Source: Merluccius polli (taxonomy: Eukaryota > Chordata > Actinopteri > Gadiformes > Merlucciidae). From it: DNA of 64,000 nt. The notes under the pieces were generated by a model, which had not been told where the DNA came from, ran no database searches, and saw nothing but the letters and a program-made list of their open reading frames with translations. Shown here piece by piece: positions 54,646-64,000 of this stretch (positions are counted from its first letter, which is position 1; each line of letters opens with the position of its first letter). Location: NCBI GenBank assembly GCA_030340625.1, contig JAOPHQ010005475.1, positions 1 to 64,000 on the forward strand, given 5' to 3'. Position numbers and translations under genes: made by a program.

Positions 54646-55184
54646 TCCCGCACATTGAAGACATAGCTTACTAGCACACACACACTAACTTATCACAGAA
54701 ACATGAATCAATGATTCAATCCAATAAAGTTATGGTTAGCAATGTCATGATGTGTTTTAAGTTAAGTAGATTTATAATAAAAATATAATAAATATATATT
54801 TTATTAAACGTTTAGTATTGTGTCAGATATTTTCAATCCAATTTAACAACTTTTGAAACTCAGCCAATCTTTGTAATATATGTACATAGGCTTCATGCAG
54901 TTATTACACACAGATATAATATATTATCTCTTTTGAAATATTTATATAGCATCTGTGTATTTTCAGTATTAAATATAAGCAACAGATTTCATACAAACCA
55001 GCAGGAATTAGCCTAATTCAGAGAATAAGTTATAGATTATGAATTCCAATGGTTTCCTCCCAAATGATGTTTGTATTCCCATAGTGTGAATGTAGCAGAG
55101 ATACAGTGGTCCTCCCAGAAGGTCTGCATCCACTCTCACCCCCAGTGTGATGAGTGGAAACAGGTCATTTCCATATAGAGGAAG

Positions 55185-55192
55185 CTTTGCAT
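55185..55192 (+). promoter_or_regulatory. V1 octamer-like element, unit 7
   Basis: CTTTGCAT, 108 bp before the start codon. Confidence 0.55.
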
Positions 55193-55292
55193 GCTCAGCT
55201 GAAACTGGGCTTCTGAGAGGGTTTAAAGTCCTTTGAGTTCAACACTGCAGGACTCTGAGCTGTCACTCAACACCCCAGAAACCGTGGCAACC

Positions 55293-55758
55293 ATGAATCC
55301 CCTCAGCCTCCTGTTCTGGACAGTGGTCTGTGGATCCTTAGCAGGTCGGTTCATTCAACTCCATGACAACGTTGAAGAACGGTCGTTGTCTGCTTGTATT
55401 TTCTATTGGATAACTCAATGTTTTGTTTGTTTGTTTTCTATAGGAACCAGCAGTCAGGCGACTGTGACTCAGCCACCAGTAGAGACTTTTACTGCAGGAT
55501 CCAGAGTGACTCTGACCTGTAAAACCAACCCAGCGGTTTACAACAGTAATTATCTATCCTGGTACCAACAGAAACCTGGAGAAGCCCCCAAGCTCCTAAT
55601 AAGACTTGCAACTACACGTGAATCATCAACACCAGCTCGGTTTAGTGGCAGTGGAAGCAGCACTGACTTCTCTCTGACCATCAACGGCGCCCAGCGTGAA
55701 GATGCAGCAGTTTATTACTGTCAGAGTTACCACTACCTTAACAGTGTTGATGTGTTCA
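55293..55758 (+). CDS. Ig light-chain V segment, family 1, unit 7
   Basis: Leader 55293-55344, 99-bp stop-free intron, V exon 55444-55758. Cys, Trp and YYC are present. CDR1 TNPAVYNSNYLS, CDR2 RLATTRES, CDR3 QSYHYLNSVDVF. FR3 has TINGAQ instead of TIDGAQ. No V2 follows; the 3' flank is of V2 type. Appears functional. Confidence 0.94.
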
Positions 55759-55786
55759 CACAGTGATTGAGAGCCGTACAAAAACC
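55759..55786 (+). other. V1 recombination signal, 12-bp spacer, unit 7
   Basis: CACAGTG, 12-bp spacer, ACAAAAACC. Confidence 0.96.
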
Positions 55787-56350
55787 TCCCTCAGTCAGAC
55801 TGCGTAGACACTGAGCTGTTACAGCAGGAACCTGCTGCAGCTGCTGAGGGGGAAGAGACTCTGACACAGAGCGCTGAGCACAGAGCTGCTCTAACCAGGG
55901 GCCTCAACCCAGCACCAGCATTATATTCCTCCACATTATTAAATATACAGCTACTACCTCAACTACCACATATTACATACAACTACTAGATTAGATTAGA
56001 TTAGATTCAACTTTATTGTCATTGTGCAGAGTACAACTACAGGGACAACGAAATGCAGCTGGCGTTCAAACCAGAAGTGCAAATGAGCGATTAAAGTGCA
56101 GTATTGTTCCTGAGGAGTGCAATATTGAAAAAAAAAGAAAAATGGCAGTAGTGGTTAAAGTGACGTAGTGAACAGTAAACAGTGCAAGTGGAGGTAGTGA
56201 CTGCAGAGGTACGGATAAATAATCAGTAACAATGTAAACAAGGCTGTAAACAATGTAAACAATGTACAAGTAGTGCAATAATGAGGTAATGCAATACAAC
56301 AGCATCATGAAAACGGGAACAACAGATGAATGCAGATTGTATGGATATGA

Positions 56351-56376
56351 GGGGGGGGGGGGGGGGGGGGGGGGGG
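56351..56376 (+). repeat. Homopolymer G26
   Basis: 26 consecutive G followed by AAAGGGGGCGGGGGGGGC. Prone to assembly and sequencing error. Confidence 0.85.
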
Positions 56377-56516
56377 AAAGGGGGCGGGGGGGGCAACGGC
56401 AGTTAAGATTAAATAATACAATAAAATTAAATAATATGTCCATAAATAATATGTCCAGGGGGGAGAGGGGTGAGGGGTGAGGGTGAGGGGTCCAGATGTT
56501 GGGTGAGCAGTGAGCA

Positions 56517-56539
56517 GGGGGGGGGGGGGGGGGGGGGGG
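56517..56539 (+). repeat. Homopolymer G23
   Basis: 23 consecutive G, 140 bp after the first run, with GA-rich sequence between. Confidence 0.85.
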
Positions 56540-56924
56540 CAATGTTCATATGGGTGTGGCGTTCAGAAGGGTGACAGCCTGAGGGAAAACGCTTCCCCTG
56601 AACCTGCTGGTCCGGGTGCCCAGGGACCTGAAGCGCTTCCCAGAGGGGAGGAGAGTGAACAGTCTATGGTTGGGGTGAGAGTTGTCCTTTGCGATGCTGC
56701 GCGCCTTACGCAGGCACCGCTTCCTCTGGACAGCCTCGATGGAGGGGAGTGGGGAACCGGTGATGCGTTGGCCGATTACTACCTCAACTACCACATATTG
56801 CGTACAACTCCTACCTCAATTACAACTTATTATGATAACTACTACCTCTACTACAACATACTAAATACCACTCCAACCTCAAATGCAAACTTTAAATAGT
56901 GGCTCCACTCCAATATATGAAGTA

Positions 56925-57215
56925 CTACTGCTACCACCTCAAGTTCAGTGCGGCTCATTTTGGGTGGTGAGTTCACCACATACAGCGAGGCTTGTGGCCG
57001 CCTTGGGCTCCCTTCTCTCAGCTCATGGCGCGAGGACCTCACCAGGGCCTTTGCCTCCTCGCTCCGTGGGTCCCAACTGTTTCGAAGGCGGCTCCCACCT
57101 GAGTGGTCAGCCATCGCCAGACACGCTTTTCAAGACAACTAGTCTTGGTCCACTGTAGAACTGAGCCATAGGCTACAGTAAAAGTGTGATCCCTCACATG
57201 ATCAGACTCTTAAAC
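56925..57215 (+). pseudogene. Old LINE C-terminal remnant, unit 7
   Basis: Same remnant as at 36344 (YSEACGRLGLPSL, LPPEWSAIARHAFQ), without the (GAT)n LINE insertion found in unit 4. Confidence 0.55.
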
Positions 57216-57560
57216 GACTAATCACTGTATGTACGCCTGTCAGGCCTTTGTGTTCTGGTTTGTCGCGTCGTTGTACGCTGTGTTAGTCCGTCTTCGATAC
57301 GTCTGTCTTTTTCATCGTCGTATTTCTGCAGTACTTGTTTTACTGTTATATCTCTTGGATTATCTTAAAATGTAACCTTGTAAAATGTACTACCGATTCA
57401 ACTTGTTGTTGACACACATACATAACTGTAACCTTTAGGCTGAATGAAAAAACTATTTACTACAACTACTAGAACATATCAAAAAAGTATTTTGCTACAG
57501 TTAATTGCTGAAATACAACAATATATTTTCCTTTCTGACATTAACACTGTTGTTTTGCAG

Positions 57561-57647
57561 CATCCGTTCCTGGAGATGGCCGAGCCTCGGTCCACCCTCA
57601 CAGCCCTCATCCTGGCAGCTAAGGAAGCCATGAGGAACCGCCGCTAA
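57561..57647 (+). pseudogene. PAK-like kinase terminal exon, copy 7
   Basis: 28-codon exon after TTTTGCAG, ending EAMRNRR. Most of the upstream conserved block, including the GT tract, is deleted: the LINE tail joins directly to AAAAAAGTATTTTGC near 57480. Confidence 0.75.
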
Positions 57648-58124
57648 ACACTAGCCTCCGTCTGCTACCAGGCTAACCCAATGACACGCATACTGCTGCT
57701 GAAGCTGTAAGCTATTATTCAAGATGGGCCTGAACAGAGTTGAGTTCATGTAATCACTCGTTATTGTAATGGCTGTGGTTTGACCCAAGAAGGCAGCGTT
57801 GAGCTGGTTTGTGGACATGCACACAAACTGCTTTCACTGGAGTCTCCAGAGACTCTTCTGAGAGCTCAGCCCTACATTTCCACTGACTTTCTGTCACCAA
57901 GAGACACAGGTGCACATCTGCTAAAACTGGACATCATTTGAATAGATACAGTTCACTGAACACAGAATACGTTTAATGAACCAGATTTTTTTGTGATGTC
58001 GGTTTGGTCTTTGACTCATATGAACATTATGAATATGTTACTGTTTGCACCACTCAGCAGGCTAGGGTTCATATGTCTTGGTGAGAGATACTGAATGTGT
58101 TTTGAGACTTGTTTTTACTTTTAC

Positions 58125-58244
58125 ATGTTTCTAAGTTGTTATCTGCAGAAACCTGGACATGCCCTGATCTACTATTTCATGAAGTGGCATGAAGTCAGTC
58201 TGAGACACATGGGTCATCTCAGCAGCAGTGGCTCTATGACTGAC
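58125..58244 (+). pseudogene. V-segment relic, unit 8
   Basis: Same FR2-FR3 fragment. A short deletion follows in the TGPLNTV region. Confidence 0.6.
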
Positions 58245-58677
58245 ACTGGTCCACTGAATACAGTGTCCAAGCACATCCACACAACCAACACTTTGCTCAT
58301 TCAGAGATACACACCATAGCTTTAACCCTTCATTCAGAATGGCAGTAAAACTCACTTCATTAAGTAATTCAATAGAGATCTCAAATTGTTTCCCCATTCT
58401 GAATAAAGATTCATTTGTACACCTGGCTTAAAATGACAAGATATAAAATAAGAATGATTGCATGAAAAGTGAATTCTTCCATCTTTATTATATCATCAGC
58501 ATACAATGTGATAAACACAAGCAAGGGATGAAAACCAGAAAGCATAATAATAATAACGGCTCAAAGACATGTTAATGTGAATCATCAAAAGCTGCAGCGC
58601 TACCTTAGACAGAGAGATATAAAGCAGACGTGTCAGAGGAGATTTGTATTGTACAGTACTTCCATGCTGGAGCCTCT

Positions 58678-59000
58678 CTACTCTGAACACTGGCCAGGAT
58701 TCAGGGTTTGAGCGACAGGCGTCTGGCCACTCTTACTGGCCTCACAGCTCACTGAGCCCGCCTTCCTCCACTGGTCTGCAGGGAGGGTCAAGGTGCTGCT
58801 CCAGCCGTAGTGGCCATCTTTCCCCAGGACCCCCAGACTATCTGACACCCCCCCAGACCTGCTGCTGCCCTCCACCTTCCAGCCAAGCGTCCAGTCTGAG
58901 GGGAAGCCCCCACTGGCCAGACACAGCAGTGTAGCGCTGCCCTGCTCCAGCTCCACTCTGGAGGGAGGGAGGACGCTCAGCCTGGGCTGCACCACTCCCA
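58678..59000 (-). CDS. Ig light-chain constant domain exon, unit 8
   Basis: 107-codon CL with the unit 1 protein sequence. A minus-strand AATAAA lies at 58484-58489. Confidence 0.95.
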
Positions 59001-59646
59001 CTGGAAGAGAGAGAGAGGAGACAAGTGGACAACAGGCTCAGTTACCATCACCACTCATAGGGAGCACAGAGGGAAGGGAACATGAATATTCACCAAGAGT
59101 TGGAGTTGTTGATTGTAATGTGGGAATTAATATCAATTAATTCATAACACATTTAAATGTTTCACCAACTGTCAGGTGGCAGAACTTTTCTGAATAATTA
59201 TTTGTTTCACTTCCTTTTTCTTATATTTCATTTCGCATTCGGCCAAACAACTACAGAAAAAACTTTAACAGGAATAACAGGAATTTAACAGAAATAAAAT
59301 ATTCTATCATTATTATATTATATCTATCATTAAATTAGCATTAAATGATCACTGTACTTTCAGAAGTAACAGCAGAACCTGAATGTTATTTGTTTGCCCA
59401 TTTAATGAAGCACATAGTAAATACATTATATTCTTGATAAATGATGAATGCTCATCATAAAGAAATGATTTGAATAACAATGTCAACAATTACATTTAAT
59501 AACTGAACAAGAATATGTCCTTAACCTATCCAATGAAAAAACGTCTTAAAATCTATACAATAAAAAATCTTCACACCTATTTTAATATAAAGGTAGTTTT
59601 CAAAGTTAGTAATATGTCAGATAAAGAAAAGTTTCCTTGTACTTAC

Positions 59647-59684
59647 AGTCAACGATGAGTTTGGTGCCTCCACCAAAAGTCAAC
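59647..59684 (-). CDS. Ig light-chain J segment, unit 8 (LTFGGGTKLIVD)
   Basis: 38-nt J. The first full codon is TTG (Leu), unique in the window. GTAAGT donor. Confidence 0.93.
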
Positions 59685-59723
59685 CACAGTGATACAAACT
59701 CATTAAGAGGCTGTACAAAAACC
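59685..59723 (-). other. J recombination signal, 23-bp spacer, unit 8
   Basis: Consensus heptamer and nonamer with a 23-bp spacer. Confidence 0.95.
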
Positions 59724-60260
59724 TCCCGCACATTGAAGACATAGCTTACTGGCACACACACACTAACTTATCACAGAAACATGAATCAATGATTCAATCC
59801 AATTAAGTTATGGTTAGCAATGTCATTGATGTGTTTTAAGTTAAGTAGATTTATAATAAAATATAGATTCTACATATATTTTATAAAACATTTAGTATTG
59901 TGTAGATATTTTCAATCCAATTTAACTTTTGAAACTCAGCCAATCTTTGTAATATATGTACATAGTCTTCATGCAGTTATTACACACAGATATAATATAT
60001 TATCTCTTTTGAAATATTTATATAGCATCTGTGTATTTTCAGAATTAAATATAAGCAACAGATTTCATACAAACCAGCAGGAATTAGCCTAATTCAGAGA
60101 ATAAGTTATAGATTATGAATTCCAATGGTTTCCTCCCAAATGATGTTTGTATTCCCATAGTGTGAATGTAGCAGAGATACAGTGGTCCTCCCAGAAGGTC
60201 TGCATCCACTCTCACCCCCAGTGTGATGAGTGGAAACAGGTCATTTCCATATAGAGGAAG

Positions 60261-60268
60261 CTTTGCAT
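60261..60268 (+). promoter_or_regulatory. V1 octamer-like element, unit 8
   Basis: CTTTGCAT, 108 bp before the start codon. Confidence 0.55.
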
Positions 60269-60368
60269 GCTCAGCTGAAACTGGGCTTCTGAGAGGGTTT
60301 AAAGTCCTCTGAGTTCAACACTGCAGGACTCTGAGCTGTCACTCAACACCCCAGAAACCGTGGCAACC

Positions 60369-60834
60369 ATGAATCCCCTCAGCCTCCTGTTCTGGACAGT
60401 GGTCTGTGGATCCTTAGCAGGTTGGTTCATTCAACTCCATGACAATGTTGAGGAACGGTCGTTGTCTGCTTTTATTTTCTATTGGATAACTCAATGTTTT
60501 GTTTGTTTGTTTCCTATAGGAACCAGCAGTCAGGCGACTGTGACTCAGCCACCAGTAAAGTCTGTTACTCCAGGATCCTCAGTCACTCTGACCTGTAAAA
60601 CCAACCAAGCGGTTAACGACAATGAAGATCTATTCTGGTACCAACAGAAACCTGGAGAAGCCCCCAAGCTCCTAATAACATATGCAACTACACGTGAATC
60701 ATCAACACCAGCTCGGTTTAGTGGCAGTGGAAGCAGCACTGACTTCTCTCTGACCATCGACGGCGCCCAGCCTGAAGATGCAGCAGTTTATTACTGTCAG
60801 AGTCTCCACTACATTAACAGTGCTTATGTGTTCA
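60369..60834 (+). CDS. Ig light-chain V segment, family 1, unit 8
   Basis: Leader 60369-60420 (donor GTTGGT instead of GTCGGT), 99-bp stop-free intron, V exon 60520-60834. Canonical Cys, Trp and YYC. CDR1 TNQAVNDNEDLF, CDR2 TYATTRES, CDR3 QSLHYINSAYVF (same as unit 3). FR1 VKSVTPGSS is shared with unit 3 and AQPED with unit 6. Appears functional. Confidence 0.94.
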
Positions 60835-60862
60835 CACAGTGATTGAGAGCCGTACAAAAACC
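60835..60862 (+). other. V1 recombination signal, 12-bp spacer, unit 8
   Basis: CACAGTG, 12-bp spacer, ACAAAAACC. Confidence 0.96.
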
Positions 60863-61577
60863 TCCCTCAGTCAGACTGCGTAGACACTGAGCTGTTACAG
60901 CAGGAACCTGCTGCAGCTGCTGAGGGGGAAGAGACTCTGACACAGAGCGCTGAGCACAGAGCTGCTCTAACCAGGGGCCTCAACCCAGCACCAGCATTAT
61001 ATTCCTCCACATTATTAAATATACAGCTACTACAACATGTCACATACGACTACCTCAACTACAACATATGAATACAATTATTATTATTGAATTATTATTA
61101 TATTATAATACAACTACCTTAATTACAACCTATTACATATAAGTACATCAACTACTACCCCAACTACCACATATTAAATCCTACTCCAACCTATTAAATA
61201 GTAGCTCAACTACAATATATGAACGACAACATATCATATACAACTACAACTTCAACTACAATATGTTAAATACAATTATAACATATCAAATAAAACTACA
61301 ACCTTACTACAATACATTACATCTTTTTTTTTAAAACACTTTATTTGTAATTTTCCAATTGTCATACACAACAATCATATTCTCTGTTTTACAAATAACC
61401 ACAGAAAAACAATCCCGACAACAAACAGAGACAGATCAAACCCAACATCAACGTGACAAACTCGTCATAGACAACAGACAGAAAAAGACAAGAGGAGAAA
61501 AACAAAAATAAACACAAACTAAACAAAACAACAACAACAAGTGCACCTAATAGGCCTACTTCTTGTTACACGATTGC

Positions 61578-62231
61578 TCAAGGGCAGGTGTAATCATGCA
61601 GAGCTCCACTTCCAGACCAGGTAAATTGTTCCCATAAGTTGTTAGAGGTCCCAGGTTTTGTGGAATCTGCTGATGGAACCATTGAGGAACATCTGATCTT
61701 TACCATCTTCAGGTTCTGCATAACGTCCCTCATCCAGTGGTGATGTGAGGGAGGAGCAGCAGCCTTCCACTTGAATACAATCAAGCGTCTAGCTAATAAG
61801 GAGGAAAAGGCAATGACCCTTTGTAAAGGAACAGGAGGAACAGATCCCGTTGGATCACAAAACCAACCAAAAACAGCAACCAAAGGAGACGGTGAGATGT
61901 TATAAGCATACGCATTAGAGATGACTTCAAAAAAGGATGACCAAAAAGGAGCAAGTTTCGGACGAGACCAGAACATATGATAGGAAGTAGCCGGGGTCTG
62001 TTTACATCTGTCGCATAATGGGTCTACATTCGGAAATATTCTTGCTAATTTAGCTTTTAAGAAGTGTAATCTATGCAACACTTTATACTGTATTAAAGCA
62101 TGTCTAGAACATATGGAAGAAGAGTGGATCCTAGTAAGAGCCATATCCCATTCGGCATCGGACAGCTGGACCCCCAAGTCATTTTCCCACTGTTCTCCAA
62201 TATGTGAAATAGAGTGGTTGCAGCTATCCAT
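61578..62231 (-). pseudogene. L1-like ORF2 C-terminal fragment, unit 8
   Basis: 217-codon copy of the fragment at 11501-12154, with a handful of substitutions (for example RLHFLKAK for RFHFSKAK). Also cut off from the rest of ORF2. Confidence 0.8.
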
Positions 62232-63366
62232 AATATGGGAATAAATGTGACCTACAGCTCAGAAGAGCATCAACGCACGCAGGAAACAGGTTGAGACTGA
62301 TACAAACTATATAATTTATTTTTCAATCCAGGTAGCATAAGATCAATAAAATTAATTCCAATTTTAAAACTTCAAAAGGTACAAATGCTAAAACCGCTAG
62401 ACTATTTTCACAGCAATGATGTTGAATAGGGCACTCAACATAGACTCCAGGCCTACAATCTCAGAGCCTCCATAAGAGGCAAATCCGGACAGTTAGGCTA
62501 CCTCACAAAAACAAAGTAGCACACAAATGGAAAAAAAAAAAGGAAATCAACTAGTGATCCACAACAATGCAAATATGGCATAAACCAAAGTAATACAAAG
62601 ACACACAAAACAAAACAAATCTAACCACAGCACACCACTGAGAGCGAGGAGCCCTGCTTGACACTTATGGTGAAGGAGTTAGTTAGGCCTGGGGCCGCAG
62701 CCCAGTAGCCTAGACTATGAAGAGTCTAAATGTTCACAGTGTAAATAAATAAAATAAAGGATAGCAAGATGGCACTCGGCATAAAGAAACCAAACGGAAA
62801 TTAACCAAAACAAAACAGTGGCTATTATCACTACCAGCACAGTCGTTCCTGCTTTATCATGGATACGGGATTACCGTGTACTCCAGAACCCCTACATAAA
62901 CCTCCCAGGTCCCAGCCCAACCTCCGTTTGGATGCAGCCTGCGCTGACAATGCAAGGAATACAGAAAACACCAGTCTTCGGTTGCATATCACTCAGTCAT
63001 CCGTGTTACTATGCCGTCAGTCTATATGAAATCTCCAGGTCAGTCTGCCTAAACGCGATGCTTTGCTTCTCAGCCCACGGATGCTACCAGCGGCAGCTCT
63101 ACTCCCCCAGCACAGGTCTTGCCCTGAGTTATTAGCAACGCCAAGGAGAACAAATGATACTTTGCCTCGAGACTTTATTGGTCATGTGATTGTCAATGTA
63201 AAAACGCTCCTCCCCAAGTCAGCTATCAGCGCCTACTGCAGTCTACATAAATAAATGATATTCTGCTTTCATTCAGCATATTGACCCTTTATAGGGAATC
63301 CAGACAGGAAGGAGGGGGAAGAGTAGGAAAATTAGCAAACTTTTTACCAGTAAAGTCTCTGCAAGT

Positions 63367-64000
63367 ATCGCAAAAATCGCAGGATCAACGCTCGCAAGGC
63401 TGCAGGGCCTGACAACATTCCCGGTCGTGTGCTGAAGGACTGTGCAGAGGAGCTCACAGATGTCCTCACAGACATGTTCAACACCTCCCTGAGCCAAGCT
63501 GTGGTCCCCACCTGCTTCAAGAGCACCACCATCATCCCGGTACCAAAGAAGGCCTCTCCATCCTGCTTCAACGACTACCGCCCGGTTGCACTGACCCCCA
63601 TCATCATGAAGTGCTTTGAGCGGTTGGTCATGCAGCATATCAAATCCATCCTCCCCCCTTCACTGGACCCATACCATTTTGCATATCGGGCCAGCAGGTC
63701 GACTGATGATGCAGTCTCCACCGTCCTCCACTCAGCTCTCACCCACCTGGAGACCAAGGACTCGTATGTGAGGATGCTGTTCCTAGACTTTAGTTCAACT
63801 TTCAACACGATCATCCCTCAGCAGCTCATCCGGAGGCTGGACTGTCTAGGACTGCAGACCTCACTATGTAACTGGCTGTTGGACTTCCTGACCGGAAGAC
63901 CGCAGGCAGTCCGGGTCAGCAGGAACGCATCCAGCACAAACATGCTGAACACAGGGGCCCCCCCAAGGATGCGTGCTCAGCCCCCTTCTCTTCACCCTGC
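63367..64000 (+). pseudogene. L2/Rex1-like LINE reverse transcriptase, unit 8 (partial)
   Basis: Copy of the unit 2 RT, including the same C-run near 63955-63965 where the frame breaks. Truncated by the window end. Confidence 0.83.

Larger units (their letters stand above)
55988..56783 (-). mobile_element. 5'-truncated L2/Rex1-like LINE, unit 7
   Basis: The 3' end carries (AGATT)n on the plus strand (55988-56007). A minus-strand frame (56546-56794) includes FTLLPSGKRFRSLGTRTSRF, similar to the C-terminal end of the L2/Rex1-like RT in unit 2 (FSLLPSGRRMRSL). Absent from the matching place in units 4 and 5. Contains two long G-runs. Confidence 0.75.
61325..64000 (-). mobile_element. Tx1/L1-like LINE with nested insertion, unit 8 (runs off window)
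   Basis: Second copy of the unit 2 composite. It shares the same poly(A) junction (AATACATTACATCTT then a T-run on the plus strand), the same unassigned 1.1 kb and the same nested L2/Rex1-like RT. The same insertion point proves duplication, not independent insertion. Confidence 0.85.

Noticed and set aside
56066..56542. 158-codon poly-proline minus-strand frame
   Set aside because: Translation of the G-runs and a LINE 3' region.

Overview
This window is vertebrate DNA, almost certainly from a teleost fish. It holds part of a tandemly duplicated immunoglobulin light-chain (IgL) locus with eight units. Each unit has a constant exon (C) and one J segment on the minus strand, and V segments on the plus strand. 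V segments carry 12-bp-spacer recombination signals and J segments carry 23-bp-spacer signals. That is the kappa/sigma arrangement, not lambda. All signals point the same way, so V-to-J joining must occur by inversion, as known for teleost light-chain clusters. The retroelement set (chromodomain Gypsy, Tx1-like L1, L2/Rex1-like and jockey-like LINEs) also fits a fish genome. Species and exact isotype cannot be fixed from sequence alone.

Units start near 1, 7924, 16699, 31254, 38203, 47356, 52920 and 57995; the last runs off the window. The order in each unit is: a decayed V relic (FR2-FR3 only, +), C exon (-), J (-), V of family 1 (+), in units 1, 3, 4 and 5 also V of family 2 (+), then retroelement-rich DNA. 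A copy of a PAK-kinase-like terminal coding exon (+) follows, and then the next unit. In total I find 8 C, 8 J, 8 family-1 V, 4 family-2 V, 8 V relics and 7 PAK-like exons.

Mobile elements explain most of the length differences. Unit 3 carries a complete 6-kb chromodomain Gypsy element (18783-24835) between J and V, with a matching empty site in the other seven units, plus a solo LTR. Units 1, 3, 5 and 6 carry copies of one 5'-truncated jockey-like reverse transcriptase. Units 2 and 8 carry a Tx1-like L1 with a nested L2/Rex1-like LINE. Units 4 and 7 keep an older LINE remnant. Unit 5 has two LTR-like insertions, one splitting the PAK-like exon. Unit 7 has a short LINE with long G-runs.

The most notable points are: every family-2 V lacks the first conserved domain cysteine (Ala instead) while keeping intact splice sites, reading frame and RSS; a third V-like relic lies beyond every C exon; a PAK-like last exon was amplified with the cluster; and V2 loss in units 6 and 7 looks like crossover between the near-identical 3' flanks of V1 and V2. 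I found no tRNA, rRNA, CRISPR array or prokaryotic system.
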